A DNA stretch of 64,000 nucleotides from CAIMUX01 sp964473865 (GTDB lineage: Bacteria; Eisenbacteria; RBG-16-71-46; CAIMUX01): positions 1-64,000 of the forward strand of contig CAYYQN010000001.1 in assembly GCA_964473865.1 (NCBI GenBank), in the 5' to 3' direction. The notes under the pieces were generated by a model, which saw only the letters and a program-made list of their open reading frames with translations, searched no databases and was not told where the DNA came from. Made by a program: the position numbers and the translations under genes. This document shows positions 46,583 to 54,042 of this stretch, piece by piece; position 1 is the stretch's first letter; each line of letters starts with the position of its first letter.

Positions 46583-48751
46583 TCACCGACCATCCGCATA
46601 CAGCCGGATCGCCAGGCTGCTCTCCGCGTTGCAGTCCCACGCCTGCGTCTGTACCGTGACCCGCCCCTCCGACATCTGCTGGACGTAGACCCGCGTGACC
46701 GGACCGCAGGCCGCGGTGCCAAAGAGGTCGTACGCCAGCTCTGTCGCGCCGCGGCGGGTCAGGTTCATGGCTCCCCCTTCACAGATGTAGGTGTACTGCG
46801 TGCCCGGCATCGGGAAGATCCATCGGCTCTCGGCTGACCATGACTGGATCCGGACGCTCGCCTCGTCCAGCACCACCTGGAAGTGCCCCTTGTAGCGCAT
46901 GCCGGACGAAGTCTCGGTGGAGTCCCAGACAACGGAATAGGTCGAGCCGCTGAAGCTGCCCCTCGGCACGCTGAGGAAGTTCAGTCCTTGATGCGCGACC
47001 TCCCAGTTGTCGCCGTCGCCGTTGGCCCAGAAGGCGTGGTAGTAAAGGCTCAGTGACGCCACGTGAAACCGGCTCAGGTCGAGCCCCTGGACCACCCGGA
47101 GGTTCAGCGTCACGGGCGAGGTTCCGGTATAGCCGGACGAGCTGTCGCGCCGGTTCGACACCAGAAGGATCAGCCTGGCGCCCTGGTTGGTGAGCTGCCG
47201 CAGGCCGGTGACCGCCAGGCTGTCGGCCGCCCGCCCCAACGGCACCAGTGCACTCGTGTCCGGCATGGCGAACGCCGAGACCTCGCACTCCCCGCCGGTC
47301 ACGCGGACCTTGAGAAGGGAAGTGGCATCGATCTGCGGATGATCCAGCCGCACCAGGTAGAGCATTCCCGAGAGATCGGGAAGTGAGGTCTGGAAGGTGT
47401 GCAGCGTGTCGGAGGGGGACGTGATGCGGAACATGCCTGCCCGGTCGCGCTCCACGACCCGGGGCGTGACGTCCCGGTAGATCTGCCCGGCCACCAGGTC
47501 GTGCAGATAGTCCCACCACCAGCTCTTCATCGGGGTACGGAGGTTGATCCGCACCGCCTCGATCGGGCTCGCTCCGCCATGGACTGCCTGGTAGGCCTGG
47601 GGAATGACCGCGGAATCGCCGTGCTGCTCGAGATACCGGAACATCGACGAGAGACCATAGCCGTGGAAGGCGTCCCCCACCCGGAGTCCGGCCGTGACGC
47701 CGCCCAACGGGGTCAGCTCGTTATTCTTCCGCACGCTCGAGCAGTAGTTCGGATCGGCGTGATGGCGCGTCTCGCACCAGACCGCGGTCGCCTCGTCCAG
47801 CCAGTACTGCGGGCCGCCGCTGCTGGCCTGCGCCCAGGCAGAGCGAGGGTCGTAGAAGCTCTGCACCATGTGCAGCAACTCGTGCGCCGCCGTTACCCGC
47901 AGCTCCGGCAGATTGCCGATGCTGAGAACGTTGAACTCGAGGGTGCCGTGGTTCGGGCCCAGGATCGAGGAGGAGTAGAAGCCGTCCACCGTCGGCGCCA
48001 GGGCCACTACCGAGACCGCCACCGGCCAGGAAGTACGGGCGGCGTAGACGAATCCGAGCTGCTGGTGCCGGCGGTACGCCTCCTCGAGATAGCTGCCCAG
48101 GTCCGCCAGCTGTGACTCCGTGATGGCAACCCACGGCGTCCAGATCCGGAAGTGTCCTTCGGTCGTCGTGTAGGTCCGGTCGACAGGTGCCGCCACGATC
48201 CGCACCGAGGTCGTGGAAGGTTCGCGAGTCCGCCTCGTCAATGCCGTCGAGTTCGCGGCGGTCGAGGCTGCCGGGCCCAGCGTCCCCTGAACCCAGCCGG
48301 AGGAGTCGGCCGCCGGGAGCCAGCTCCAACCGGTATGCGTCTGCCCCAGCGTCGGGCTGAAGGCCTCGGCTCCGATCAGGATCGCCTCTTGTCCGGCCAG
48401 ACCGGTCGTGCGCCGGATGCTCAGGCGGAGAGGTTGTGCGAATTCCACCGGCAGCCCGTCGATCTGGTAGCGGTCCGAGAGCATGGGGCACTCGATCGAG
48501 TCGGTCGCGGCATCTGCGTGGAGCTGGAGGGTAGCCGCCTCGGCGAAGGCGCCGGCGGGCACGGAGAGCACGAAATCACCGGACTTCAGCTCTCCCCCTT
48601 GCGGTCCCACCGTCGCCTCGGCCAGCGGCGCGTTGCCGGTGGGCGGAGGCAGAATGGGGCCTCGATCCGGACTGCAAGACACCGAGAACAGGACGGCCAG
48701 CAGAACGACGACGGGCAAAGCGGCGGGAGCAGGCAGAGCGACCCGAGCCAT
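46583..48751 (-). CDS. paralogous HExxH metalloprotease lipoprotein
   Basis: The 722-aa product mirrors its downstream neighbour. The lipobox is LPVVVLLAVLFSVSCSPDRG, the ZU5-like domain starts VGPQGGELKSGDFVLSVPAG, and the active-site region is LRVTAAHELLHMVQSFYDPR near residue 285, then YWLDEATAVWCETRHH. The C-terminal beta-rich part also aligns, ending with the shared NAESS motif. Pairwise identity appears modest, so the duplication is old. The ATG at 48751 has gaggagg at 7-nt spacing, better than an upstream TTG. The pair probably forms one transcript. Whether both are active is open, since both have the full HExxH helix and a downstream Glu. Confidence 0.72.
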   Translation of the reverse strand: MARVALPAPAALPVVVLLAVLFSVSCSPDRGPILPPPTGNAPLAEATVGPQGGELKSGDFVLSVPAGAFAEAATLQLHADAATDSIECPMLSDRYQIDGLPVEFAQPLRLSIRRTTGLAGQEAILIGAEAFSPTLGQTHTGWSWLPAADSSGWVQGTLGPAASTAANSTALTRRTREPSTTSVRIVAAPVDRTYTTTEGHFRIWTPWVAITESQLADLGSYLEEAYRRHQQLGFVYAARTSWPVAVSVVALAPTVDGFYSSSILGPNHGTLEFNVLSIGNLPELRVTAAHELLHMVQSFYDPRSAWAQASSGGPQYWLDEATAVWCETRHHADPNYCSSVRKNNELTPLGGVTAGLRVGDAFHGYGLSSMFRYLEQHGDSAVIPQAYQAVHGGASPIEAVRINLRTPMKSWWWDYLHDLVAGQIYRDVTPRVVERDRAGMFRITSPSDTLHTFQTSLPDLSGMLYLVRLDHPQIDATSLLKVRVTGGECEVSAFAMPDTSALVPLGRAADSLAVTGLRQLTNQGARLILLVSNRRDSSSGYTGTSPVTLNLRVVQGLDLSRFHVASLSLYYHAFWANGDGDNWEVAHQGLNFLSVPRGSFSGSTYSVVWDSTETSSGMRYKGHFQVVLDEASVRIQSWSAESRWIFPMPGTQYTYICEGGAMNLTRRGATELAYDLFGTAACGPVTRVYVQQMSEGRVTVQTQAWDCNAESSLAIRLYADGR

Positions 48752-48822
48752 GGGCAACCTCCTCGGCCGAGGCGCCGGACGCCCTCAGCGTCGATACGAC
48801 CCACAACATTTGGCCGCCGTCA

Positions 48823-48831
48823 AGCATAGCA
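48823..48831 (-). promoter_or_regulatory. possible extended -10 element of the lipoprotein pair
   Basis: On the minus strand the sequence reads TGCTATGCT, a TGn-extended -10 box, about 75 nt upstream of the ATG at 48751. No good -35 box is present at 16-18 bp, which extended -10 promoters can tolerate. Confidence 0.3.
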
Positions 48832-49083
48832 GAAGACCGGGCATTGCCGGGAGATCGGTCGGGGCCGAGGACGGCTCGGCGCGGGTCGCATCCCGGGGAG
48901 AGACCGGCTAGGCAGACCGACCCACTGTCGGCTCTGAATGGGCCGATCCGAGAACCGCTGGTTCCACCATCTTCGTGTACGGGCAGTCGTTACCCAGGCC
49001 GGTCCAGCACCGCGGCGTTCCGACCCAGAGCAAGCGGTGGATCCAGCGAGGACGGAGGGTTCCGGCAATCCGCCGCAGAACGC

Positions 49084-49117
49084 AGTTCGGGGAACCCCCG
49101 AAGGGATTCCCCGAACT
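49084..49117 (-). terminator. perfect 11-bp hairpin after the VWA gene
   Basis: agttcggggaa (49084-49094) and ttccccgaact (49107-49117) are exact reverse complements around a 12-base loop, about 45 nt beyond the stop codon of the VWA gene. It is the cleanest terminator-like stem in the window, although no T-run follows. Confidence 0.55.
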
Positions 49118-49159
49118 TGTTCCGGAGCCCGGCGGCTTCGCCGAGGCCCCGATCTCTCT

Positions 49160-50305
49160 CTAGCGGAAGTTCGCCTTGATCTGGCCCCAGGTCGAAGGCT
49201 TCGTCGGCGTGATGCACGGATACGGATCGCACCCCGAACCATCGCCGTAGTAGGTGCCACCGTTGTCGGCGCAGACGTCACCGTAGGTCACGACGCAGGT
49301 GCCATCCGGAAGACAGCAAGCGCCTCGCGGAACCACGCCGCAGGGGTTGTCCGGGGGCGTGCAGGTCTCACCGGGGTGGGCGATCCCACCGAGGCCTTCG
49401 CACTGACCGCTCAGGACCATCACGCAGTCGCCGTCCGGCGTGCAGCACGCCTCCAGCTCGCCCGCGCCCGCGCAGCTCAGGATGATGTTCTGGATCGCCT
49501 CGGCGGTGCCGGTTCCATCCGCCGCCGTCATCCCGTACACGCCACCGGTGGTCGTGGCATAGTCCGTCATGATCGGCACGATCTCGCCGGTGGGGTCGCC
49601 GAACGTCGGCACGAACACCGCGCCAATCTTGGCTCCGATCAGGGTCGCCTGGACTGCCACGTTGTGCGCGTTCACGTCATCGACGCCGAGCTGGAACAAG
49701 TCGTCGCAGCCCGCCGGCCGAGCATCCGTCACCAGGATGACGACGCGGCAGCAACCCGGCCGGTAGGCCGCCGGATCGAAGTCGCCCAACGGCTTGTTCA
49801 CCGTGCAGACACCGCTCGCCCCGGCCAGGGAGACCGCCTCCCGCAGCGCCTCGTCCGTGTCCTCCGGTTCCCCGGCTCCACCGAACGGAACCAACGCCGC
49901 AATCGCGTTCGAAACGTCCGTCAAGTTCGCCGTCAGCGGCTGATCGACGGTGATGTCATCACGAACTGTGATCACCGCGCTGTGGACGCTTCCGCAGGTA
50001 TTCTCGGCCAGATTGAGTATCGCCGCCAGACCGGCCTGCACATTCTGCAGGGCCCCGCCCATGCTTCCCGTGACGTCGACGACGAACACGAGGTCGAGAC
50101 ACAGGCAGGTGTCCCGCAATGCCGGGGCGTCCACCGTCACCGGCGCTACGAACGGGAGCGGATACAGGGCCATCCCGTCCTCGTTCGGGTTGCTGGCCAG
50201 CGCGGCGCCCCCACTCACCAACGTGCCTACCACGCCGAGCACCAAAGCCGCCACCGGCAGTCCGAGCCACCGTTGGCTTCTATACACATTAGTCCTTGTC
50301 TGCAC
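49160..50305 (-). CDS. secreted von Willebrand factor A protein with Cys-rich ACC repeats and WG-x-IKA tail
   Basis: The 381-aa product has a signal peptide (LPVAALVLGVVGTLVSGGAA). A VWA domain follows with the MIDAS motif LVFVVDVTGSMGGALQNVQA and the later VVILVTDARPAG. Two Cys-rich repeats come next, beginning EACCTPDGDCVMVL and GACCLPDGTCVVTY and ending in CTPPDNPC and CDPYPC. The same repeat occurs in the giant Asp-box protein. The last residues are KPSTWGQIKANFR, matching the tail of the frameshifted protein at 43147-44183. The domain probably binds a ligand through a metal ion, extracellularly or on the surface. GTG at 50305 is chosen for the perfect aaggagg site 6 nt upstream; an in-frame ATG at 50341 would lengthen the leader. 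Confidence 0.78.
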   Translation of the reverse strand: MQTRTNVYRSQRWLGLPVAALVLGVVGTLVSGGAALASNPNEDGMALYPLPFVAPVTVDAPALRDTCLCLDLVFVVDVTGSMGGALQNVQAGLAAILNLAENTCGSVHSAVITVRDDITVDQPLTANLTDVSNAIAALVPFGGAGEPEDTDEALREAVSLAGASGVCTVNKPLGDFDPAAYRPGCCRVVILVTDARPAGCDDLFQLGVDDVNAHNVAVQATLIGAKIGAVFVPTFGDPTGEIVPIMTDYATTTGGVYGMTAADGTGTAEAIQNIILSCAGAGELEACCTPDGDCVMVLSGQCEGLGGIAHPGETCTPPDNPCGVVPRGACCLPDGTCVVTYGDVCADNGGTYYGDGSGCDPYPCITPTKPSTWGQIKANFR

Positions 50306-50761
50306 CGTGAACCTCCTTCGAATTCCTGGAGCGCTTCTCATCGCTCATGCCTGCGTGCTGCTTCTGTGTCGCACAGCAGATGGTTCCTGTTGCGCGAGGA
50401 TCCAGTCCGCTGTCGCCGCATCGAGATCATGCATCGTCGACTGAATCCAGGTAGCAGTATACATGGGATGATGGGCATTTCCAACGGAATAATGTTGGCC
50501 TGTATAAGACGATACCGCGATGTACAATCTCATCCGATTCGCAGACACCGGCGCCCCTGCCAGCCCGGAGGACACAACGGCGCACTTCCCGATCTCACAT
50601 GCATTCCGAGATCTCACCGTGCAACCAGATGCGGTATGCGGCCGCACCGTAGCCGTGGCGCTGCGGGTCTGGTGTTGATACCGCGAGGCGCACGCGCAGA
50701 CGCCGCGCGGTAACCCATGGAAGAAATGACGCGCAAGCCGGACGCGACGTCAGGCCCTGGG
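50306..50761. other. AT-enriched intergenic region
   Basis: These 456 bases separate the VWA gene from the GT2 gene, both on the minus strand. The stretch 50440-50560 is visibly more AT-rich than the surroundings and contains the promoter at 50456-50484. No coding frame or RNA fold was recognised. Confidence 0.5.
50456..50484 (-). promoter_or_regulatory. strong sigma-70-like promoter of the VWA gene
   Basis: On the minus strand TTGGAA (50479-50484) and TATACT (50456-50461) are separated by 17 bp. Transcription would begin near 50449, giving an untranslated leader of about 145 nt before the GTG at 50305. It is one of the closest matches to the -35/-10 consensus in this window. Confidence 0.55.
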
Positions 50762-51673
50762 TCATGCCCGCTGAACGACCGTCCCTCGCGGCGGACGCAG
50801 ACCGCGCGCGGCCCCCCGGCACCAGGCCATCTTGATCAGAAAGACCACCGGAAACGTGTGCCCATGACGCCAGAGGCACCGGTTCCCGGCGAAGATCAGG
50901 ACGGCCGTGCGCAGGGCAATCAGGGGCGCTGCCGCCAGCAGCAATGGACGGGATCGAAGCACGAACGGCGTTGAAAGCAGCTCCCGGAATCGCTGGCGGA
51001 GGGCGATCGTGTGCTCCGCGTGGTCGGCGGCATAGGCCAGGATTTCGCGACACGAGGCCCGCGGCGGGTCGTGGGTGATGGCTGCCGAACCGGCAAAAGC
51101 GATCGCGAGTCCCGCCGCGCGCGCGCGAAGCACCCACTCCATGTCGGGTATGGGCGTTCGAGGATCGAATTCCCCCACCTCGGCCATGACCTCGCGACGC
51201 ACCCCCAGGTTGGCGCCCGCCACGAATTCCGGCCGGCGCGCGGTTGGTCCCGGCACGAGGAACGGGTGGAACTGCGCGATGTTGTGGCAGAGCTGGAAGT
51301 AGTTCGCGGTCGGAGCGACGATTCCTCCGGCCACGATGGGCGCGGCGCCAAGCGCTTGCGTCATGCGCCGGACCCAGTTCGGCTCCGGCACGCAATCGTC
51401 GTCCGTGAAGAGCAGGCAGGCGCCTCGGCTGGCGGTCACCGCTCGATTGGCGGCTGCGCCCAGGCCACCGTGCTGGCCCTGAGTGATGACTCGCAGGTTG
51501 CGTAACCGGTTTTGCCAGTCCCGGCAGACGGTGGGCGTCTCATCGGTCGAGTGGTCGTCCACGACCAGGATCTCCCACGCCTCCTCGAGCCCGGCCTGGG
51601 CCGCCAGCGCCAAGAGCAGACGTTCAAGGAGCCGGGCTCGATTCCGGGTTGAGACGATGACACTCGCGAGCAC
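50762..51673 (-). CDS. family 2 glycosyltransferase with C-terminal membrane segment
   Basis: The 303-aa product begins MLASVIVSTRNRARLLERLL and has EILVVDDHSTDETPTVC, GGLGAAANRAVTASRGACLL and the metal site FTDDDCVPEPNW. The acceptor-side EFDPRTPIPDMEWVLRARAA motif is typical of GT2 enzymes acting on surface glycans. The last third contains one or two hydrophobic helices (LLLAAAPLIALRTAVLIFAG, TFPVVFLIKMAW), placing it at the inner membrane. GTG at 51673 starts 3 nt after the radical SAM stop, so the genes form one transcript with the serine acetyltransferase. Confidence 0.82.
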   Translation of the reverse strand: MLASVIVSTRNRARLLERLLLALAAQAGLEEAWEILVVDDHSTDETPTVCRDWQNRLRNLRVITQGQHGGLGAAANRAVTASRGACLLFTDDDCVPEPNWVRRMTQALGAAPIVAGGIVAPTANYFQLCHNIAQFHPFLVPGPTARRPEFVAGANLGVRREVMAEVGEFDPRTPIPDMEWVLRARAAGLAIAFAGSAAITHDPPRASCREILAYAADHAEHTIALRQRFRELLSTPFVLRSRPLLLAAAPLIALRTAVLIFAGNRCLWRHGHTFPVVFLIKMAWCRGAARGLRPPRGTVVQRA

Positions 51674-51676
51674 GAT

Positions 51677-52909
51677 TCAGGCTTCCGGGCCTGGCGGTTT
51701 CACCACGGAGCGGACCTCGAGGATGCAGTCCTCGGTGGGCAGGTCCCGATAGGTGCACGCGCGGCAATGGTAGTAGTCGTTGGTGCCCCGCCCGAATCGA
51801 CGGCGGAAGGAGCGCGCCGCCGGCCCCTTCCATATCGACAACGCGGACCGATCGCCGCCCACCCGTCCGAAACCGTGGCGGTTGCGGTAGTCGTATTCAC
51901 AGGATATGACCTCGCCGCCGGCGTCCATCGTAATGCGCTTCCACGGTCGCACGCACGTGAACGGCCGGGCCTTGCGATGGTAGGTCCCCGCCATGTACTC
52001 GTAGCGGCGATACCGCTCTTCGGCCGGAACGTAGGCCTGATCCAGTTCCGGGCCGAGCTCCGGCGGCATGTCGACCGACTTGATGGCGAAGAAGTCCGCC
52101 CCCAATTCCGCAGCCATCCGCTCCACCGCGGGCAGCTCGGACTCATTCCGGCGCATGGCCACAAAACGGAGAATCAGCCGTGGTCGAGTCGCGCCCAGAC
52201 GTCGACGGGCGTCGGCCACGGCCCGCAGATTCCGTCGGACCCGCTCGAGGTCTCCGCCGGCGCGATAGGACTCATATGTCTCCTGGCTCGCCCCGTCGAT
52301 CGCGACCACCAGGCTGGACAGCCCGCTGCGGACGATCGCTTCCGCCATCCGATCGTCGAAGTCGACATTTCCGTTGGTGCTGGTGTGGACGACGATGCCG
52401 CGGCGGGCGGCGTATTCGATGATCCGCGGCAGATCCGGGTTCAGGAACGGTTCCCCCCAGTTCCAGAGGATGATCAGCAGCAGGTAGTCACCCAGATCGT
52501 CGATGAAGCGCTGGAACGTCTCGAAGTCGAGGAGAGCGGCCGGCCGCGACCGGCTCTGGGAGACGGTGAAACAGAGATGACAGCGCAGATTGCAGACGTT
52601 GGCCGGCTCGACCTGCGCGATCACCGGATGGCCCAGAGGACGTGCGGGCCAGAACAACTGGTTCAGTCCGGCAACAAAGAAGTTCCCGCGCTTCTGCCAC
52701 GAAATCCCGGTCACTCGATAGGGTACCTTCTCGAACGTGAATCGGAACTCACCCCGAAACAACAAACGGTGGAGTTGGGGCAGGAGCTCCCGGATGTTGA
52801 AGATGCGCGCGAAGGCGCCCCGCGCCCCCCCCTCCGCCGTCGTCACCGTCGCCGTAGTCACGGCCGCCGATCCGTCCGCGGCCGCTCCTGGTCTCGAACC
52901 GGTGTTCAC
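51677..52909 (-). CDS. radical SAM enzyme with SPASM-like C-terminal domain
   Basis: The 410-aa product has the radical SAM core starting VIAQVEPANVCNLRCHLCFT, with the CxxxCxxC cluster motif at Cys106, Cys110 and Cys113. ILWNWGEPFLNPDLPRIIEY then IVVHTSTNGNVDFDDRMAEA follow. The C-terminal region has further cysteines (CVRPWKRITMDAGGEVISCE, then CRACTYRDLPTEDC), a SPASM-type arrangement for auxiliary iron-sulfur clusters. Such enzymes modify peptides or small molecules, but no precursor-peptide gene is obvious here. A basic helical N-terminal extension (about residues 30-90) is unusual. The GTG at 52909 overlaps the acetyltransferase stop as GTGA, so translation is coupled. Substrate is unknown. 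Confidence 0.82.
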   Translation of the reverse strand: MNTGSRPGAAADGSAAVTTATVTTAEGGARGAFARIFNIRELLPQLHRLLFRGEFRFTFEKVPYRVTGISWQKRGNFFVAGLNQLFWPARPLGHPVIAQVEPANVCNLRCHLCFTVSQSRSRPAALLDFETFQRFIDDLGDYLLLIILWNWGEPFLNPDLPRIIEYAARRGIVVHTSTNGNVDFDDRMAEAIVRSGLSSLVVAIDGASQETYESYRAGGDLERVRRNLRAVADARRRLGATRPRLILRFVAMRRNESELPAVERMAAELGADFFAIKSVDMPPELGPELDQAYVPAEERYRRYEYMAGTYHRKARPFTCVRPWKRITMDAGGEVISCEYDYRNRHGFGRVGGDRSALSIWKGPAARSFRRRFGRGTNDYYHCRACTYRDLPTEDCILEVRSVVKPPGPEA

Positions 52910-53832
52910 GCCTTGTTGCCGTCGCGATCGATGCGCACCGACTTCGTCTCGTTCAGTACCTTCGTGAACGGAGGTACCGACTCGATGACCCAGGTGTTGC
53001 CGCCGATGACGGCCCCTCGGCCGATGATGGTGCTTCCTCCCAGGATCGTGGCTCCGGCATAGATGACCACTCCGTCCTCGAGCGTGGGGTGTCGCTTCGC
53101 CCCCCGGATCAGCTTGCCGCGCTCATCCTTCGGGAACGAGAGCGCGCCCAGCGTCACACCCTGGTAGATCTTGACGTTCTCGCCGATGTCGGTCGTTTCG
53201 CCGATAACCACTCCAGTCCCGTGATCGATAAAGAAGGATTTGCCGATGCGAGCCCCGGGATGGATGTCGATCCCGGTTTCGGCGTGGGCCCACTCCGTCA
53301 TGATGCGCGGCAGGAGCGGCACGCCCAACGTGTGAAGCTCGTGCGCCAGGCGATACACGGTAATCGCCCGCAACCCGGGGTAGGCGAAGATGATCTCCGC
53401 CAGGTTGGAGGCGGCCGGATCGCCATCATATGCCGCCTGGACGTCAAAGACGAGCATGCGCCGGAGATCGGGCAGGCGCGTGAAGAAGCTGTCCACCACC
53501 GCCTCCGAGCGAGCCGCGCAATCGCAGTCTTCTTCCCGCCCGCGGCAGTCAAAGACGAAGGCTTGATAGACCTGCGCGGATAGCTCGTCGGCCACGCGAT
53601 CGAGCGCGGCGCCCACATGGAACGCGACATTCTCTTGCGTCAGGTGCTGGACCCCGTGAAACCCCGGATAGCAGACCGCGAAGAGCGTCTCCAGGATGTC
53701 GCGAGCCGCGTCCCGCGACGGCAGCCGCAAGTCCGGATCAATGTTGTGGGCGACGATTTCGCCGGAGCCATAGGTGTCTACGACACGCTGCGTGATGTCG
53801 CGCAGCTTTTCCGACAGCGGATGCCGTTTCAA
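52906..53832 (-). CDS. cysE: serine O-acetyltransferase (EpsC/CysE family)
   Basis: The 308-aa product has an N-terminal helical domain (about residues 1-160) and a left-handed beta-helix of hexapeptide repeats. The active-site strand reads EWAHAETGIDIHPGARIGKS, then FFIDHGTGVVIGETTDIGEN and VKIYQGVTLGALSFPKD, with the expected catalytic His/Asp and His/Thr pairs. It makes O-acetylserine from serine and acetyl-CoA for cysteine synthesis. The only in-frame start with this N-terminus is TTG at 53832, with gggggaa upstream. It is the first gene of a minus-strand operon and is divergent from the gamma-glutamyltransferase gene. No cysteine synthase gene is nearby. Confidence 0.88.
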   Translation of the reverse strand: MKRHPLSEKLRDITQRVVDTYGSGEIVAHNIDPDLRLPSRDAARDILETLFAVCYPGFHGVQHLTQENVAFHVGAALDRVADELSAQVYQAFVFDCRGREEDCDCAARSEAVVDSFFTRLPDLRRMLVFDVQAAYDGDPAASNLAEIIFAYPGLRAITVYRLAHELHTLGVPLLPRIMTEWAHAETGIDIHPGARIGKSFFIDHGTGVVIGETTDIGENVKIYQGVTLGALSFPKDERGKLIRGAKRHPTLEDGVVIYAGATILGGSTIIGRGAVIGGNTWVIESVPPFTKVLNETKSVRIDRDGNKA

Positions 53833-54042
53833 GGCACGTTCCCCCGTTTTGCTCTCCGGACCTTCGGGTCCGGCAGGACCAGACCAGACCGGCGGATCCA
53901 GCGGGGCTTCCGGGGAACCGCCGGGGAAGGGCTCTCGGCTGGAGTTTCCGCCGAATCCGGCTCCGGACGGAACCGGGAATTCGCCGGAGCGGTTCGGAAT
54001 TTCGCTAGTGCCCGGACCGATACTGAGTGAACATCATCCGCC

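Larger units (their letters stand above)
48752..49159. other. intergenic region upstream of the lipoprotein pair
   Basis: These 408 bases lie between two minus-strand units, the lipoprotein pair and the VWA-domain gene. They hold a possible extended -10 element (48823-48831) and the hairpin at 49084-49117. No gene was recognised. Confidence 0.5.
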
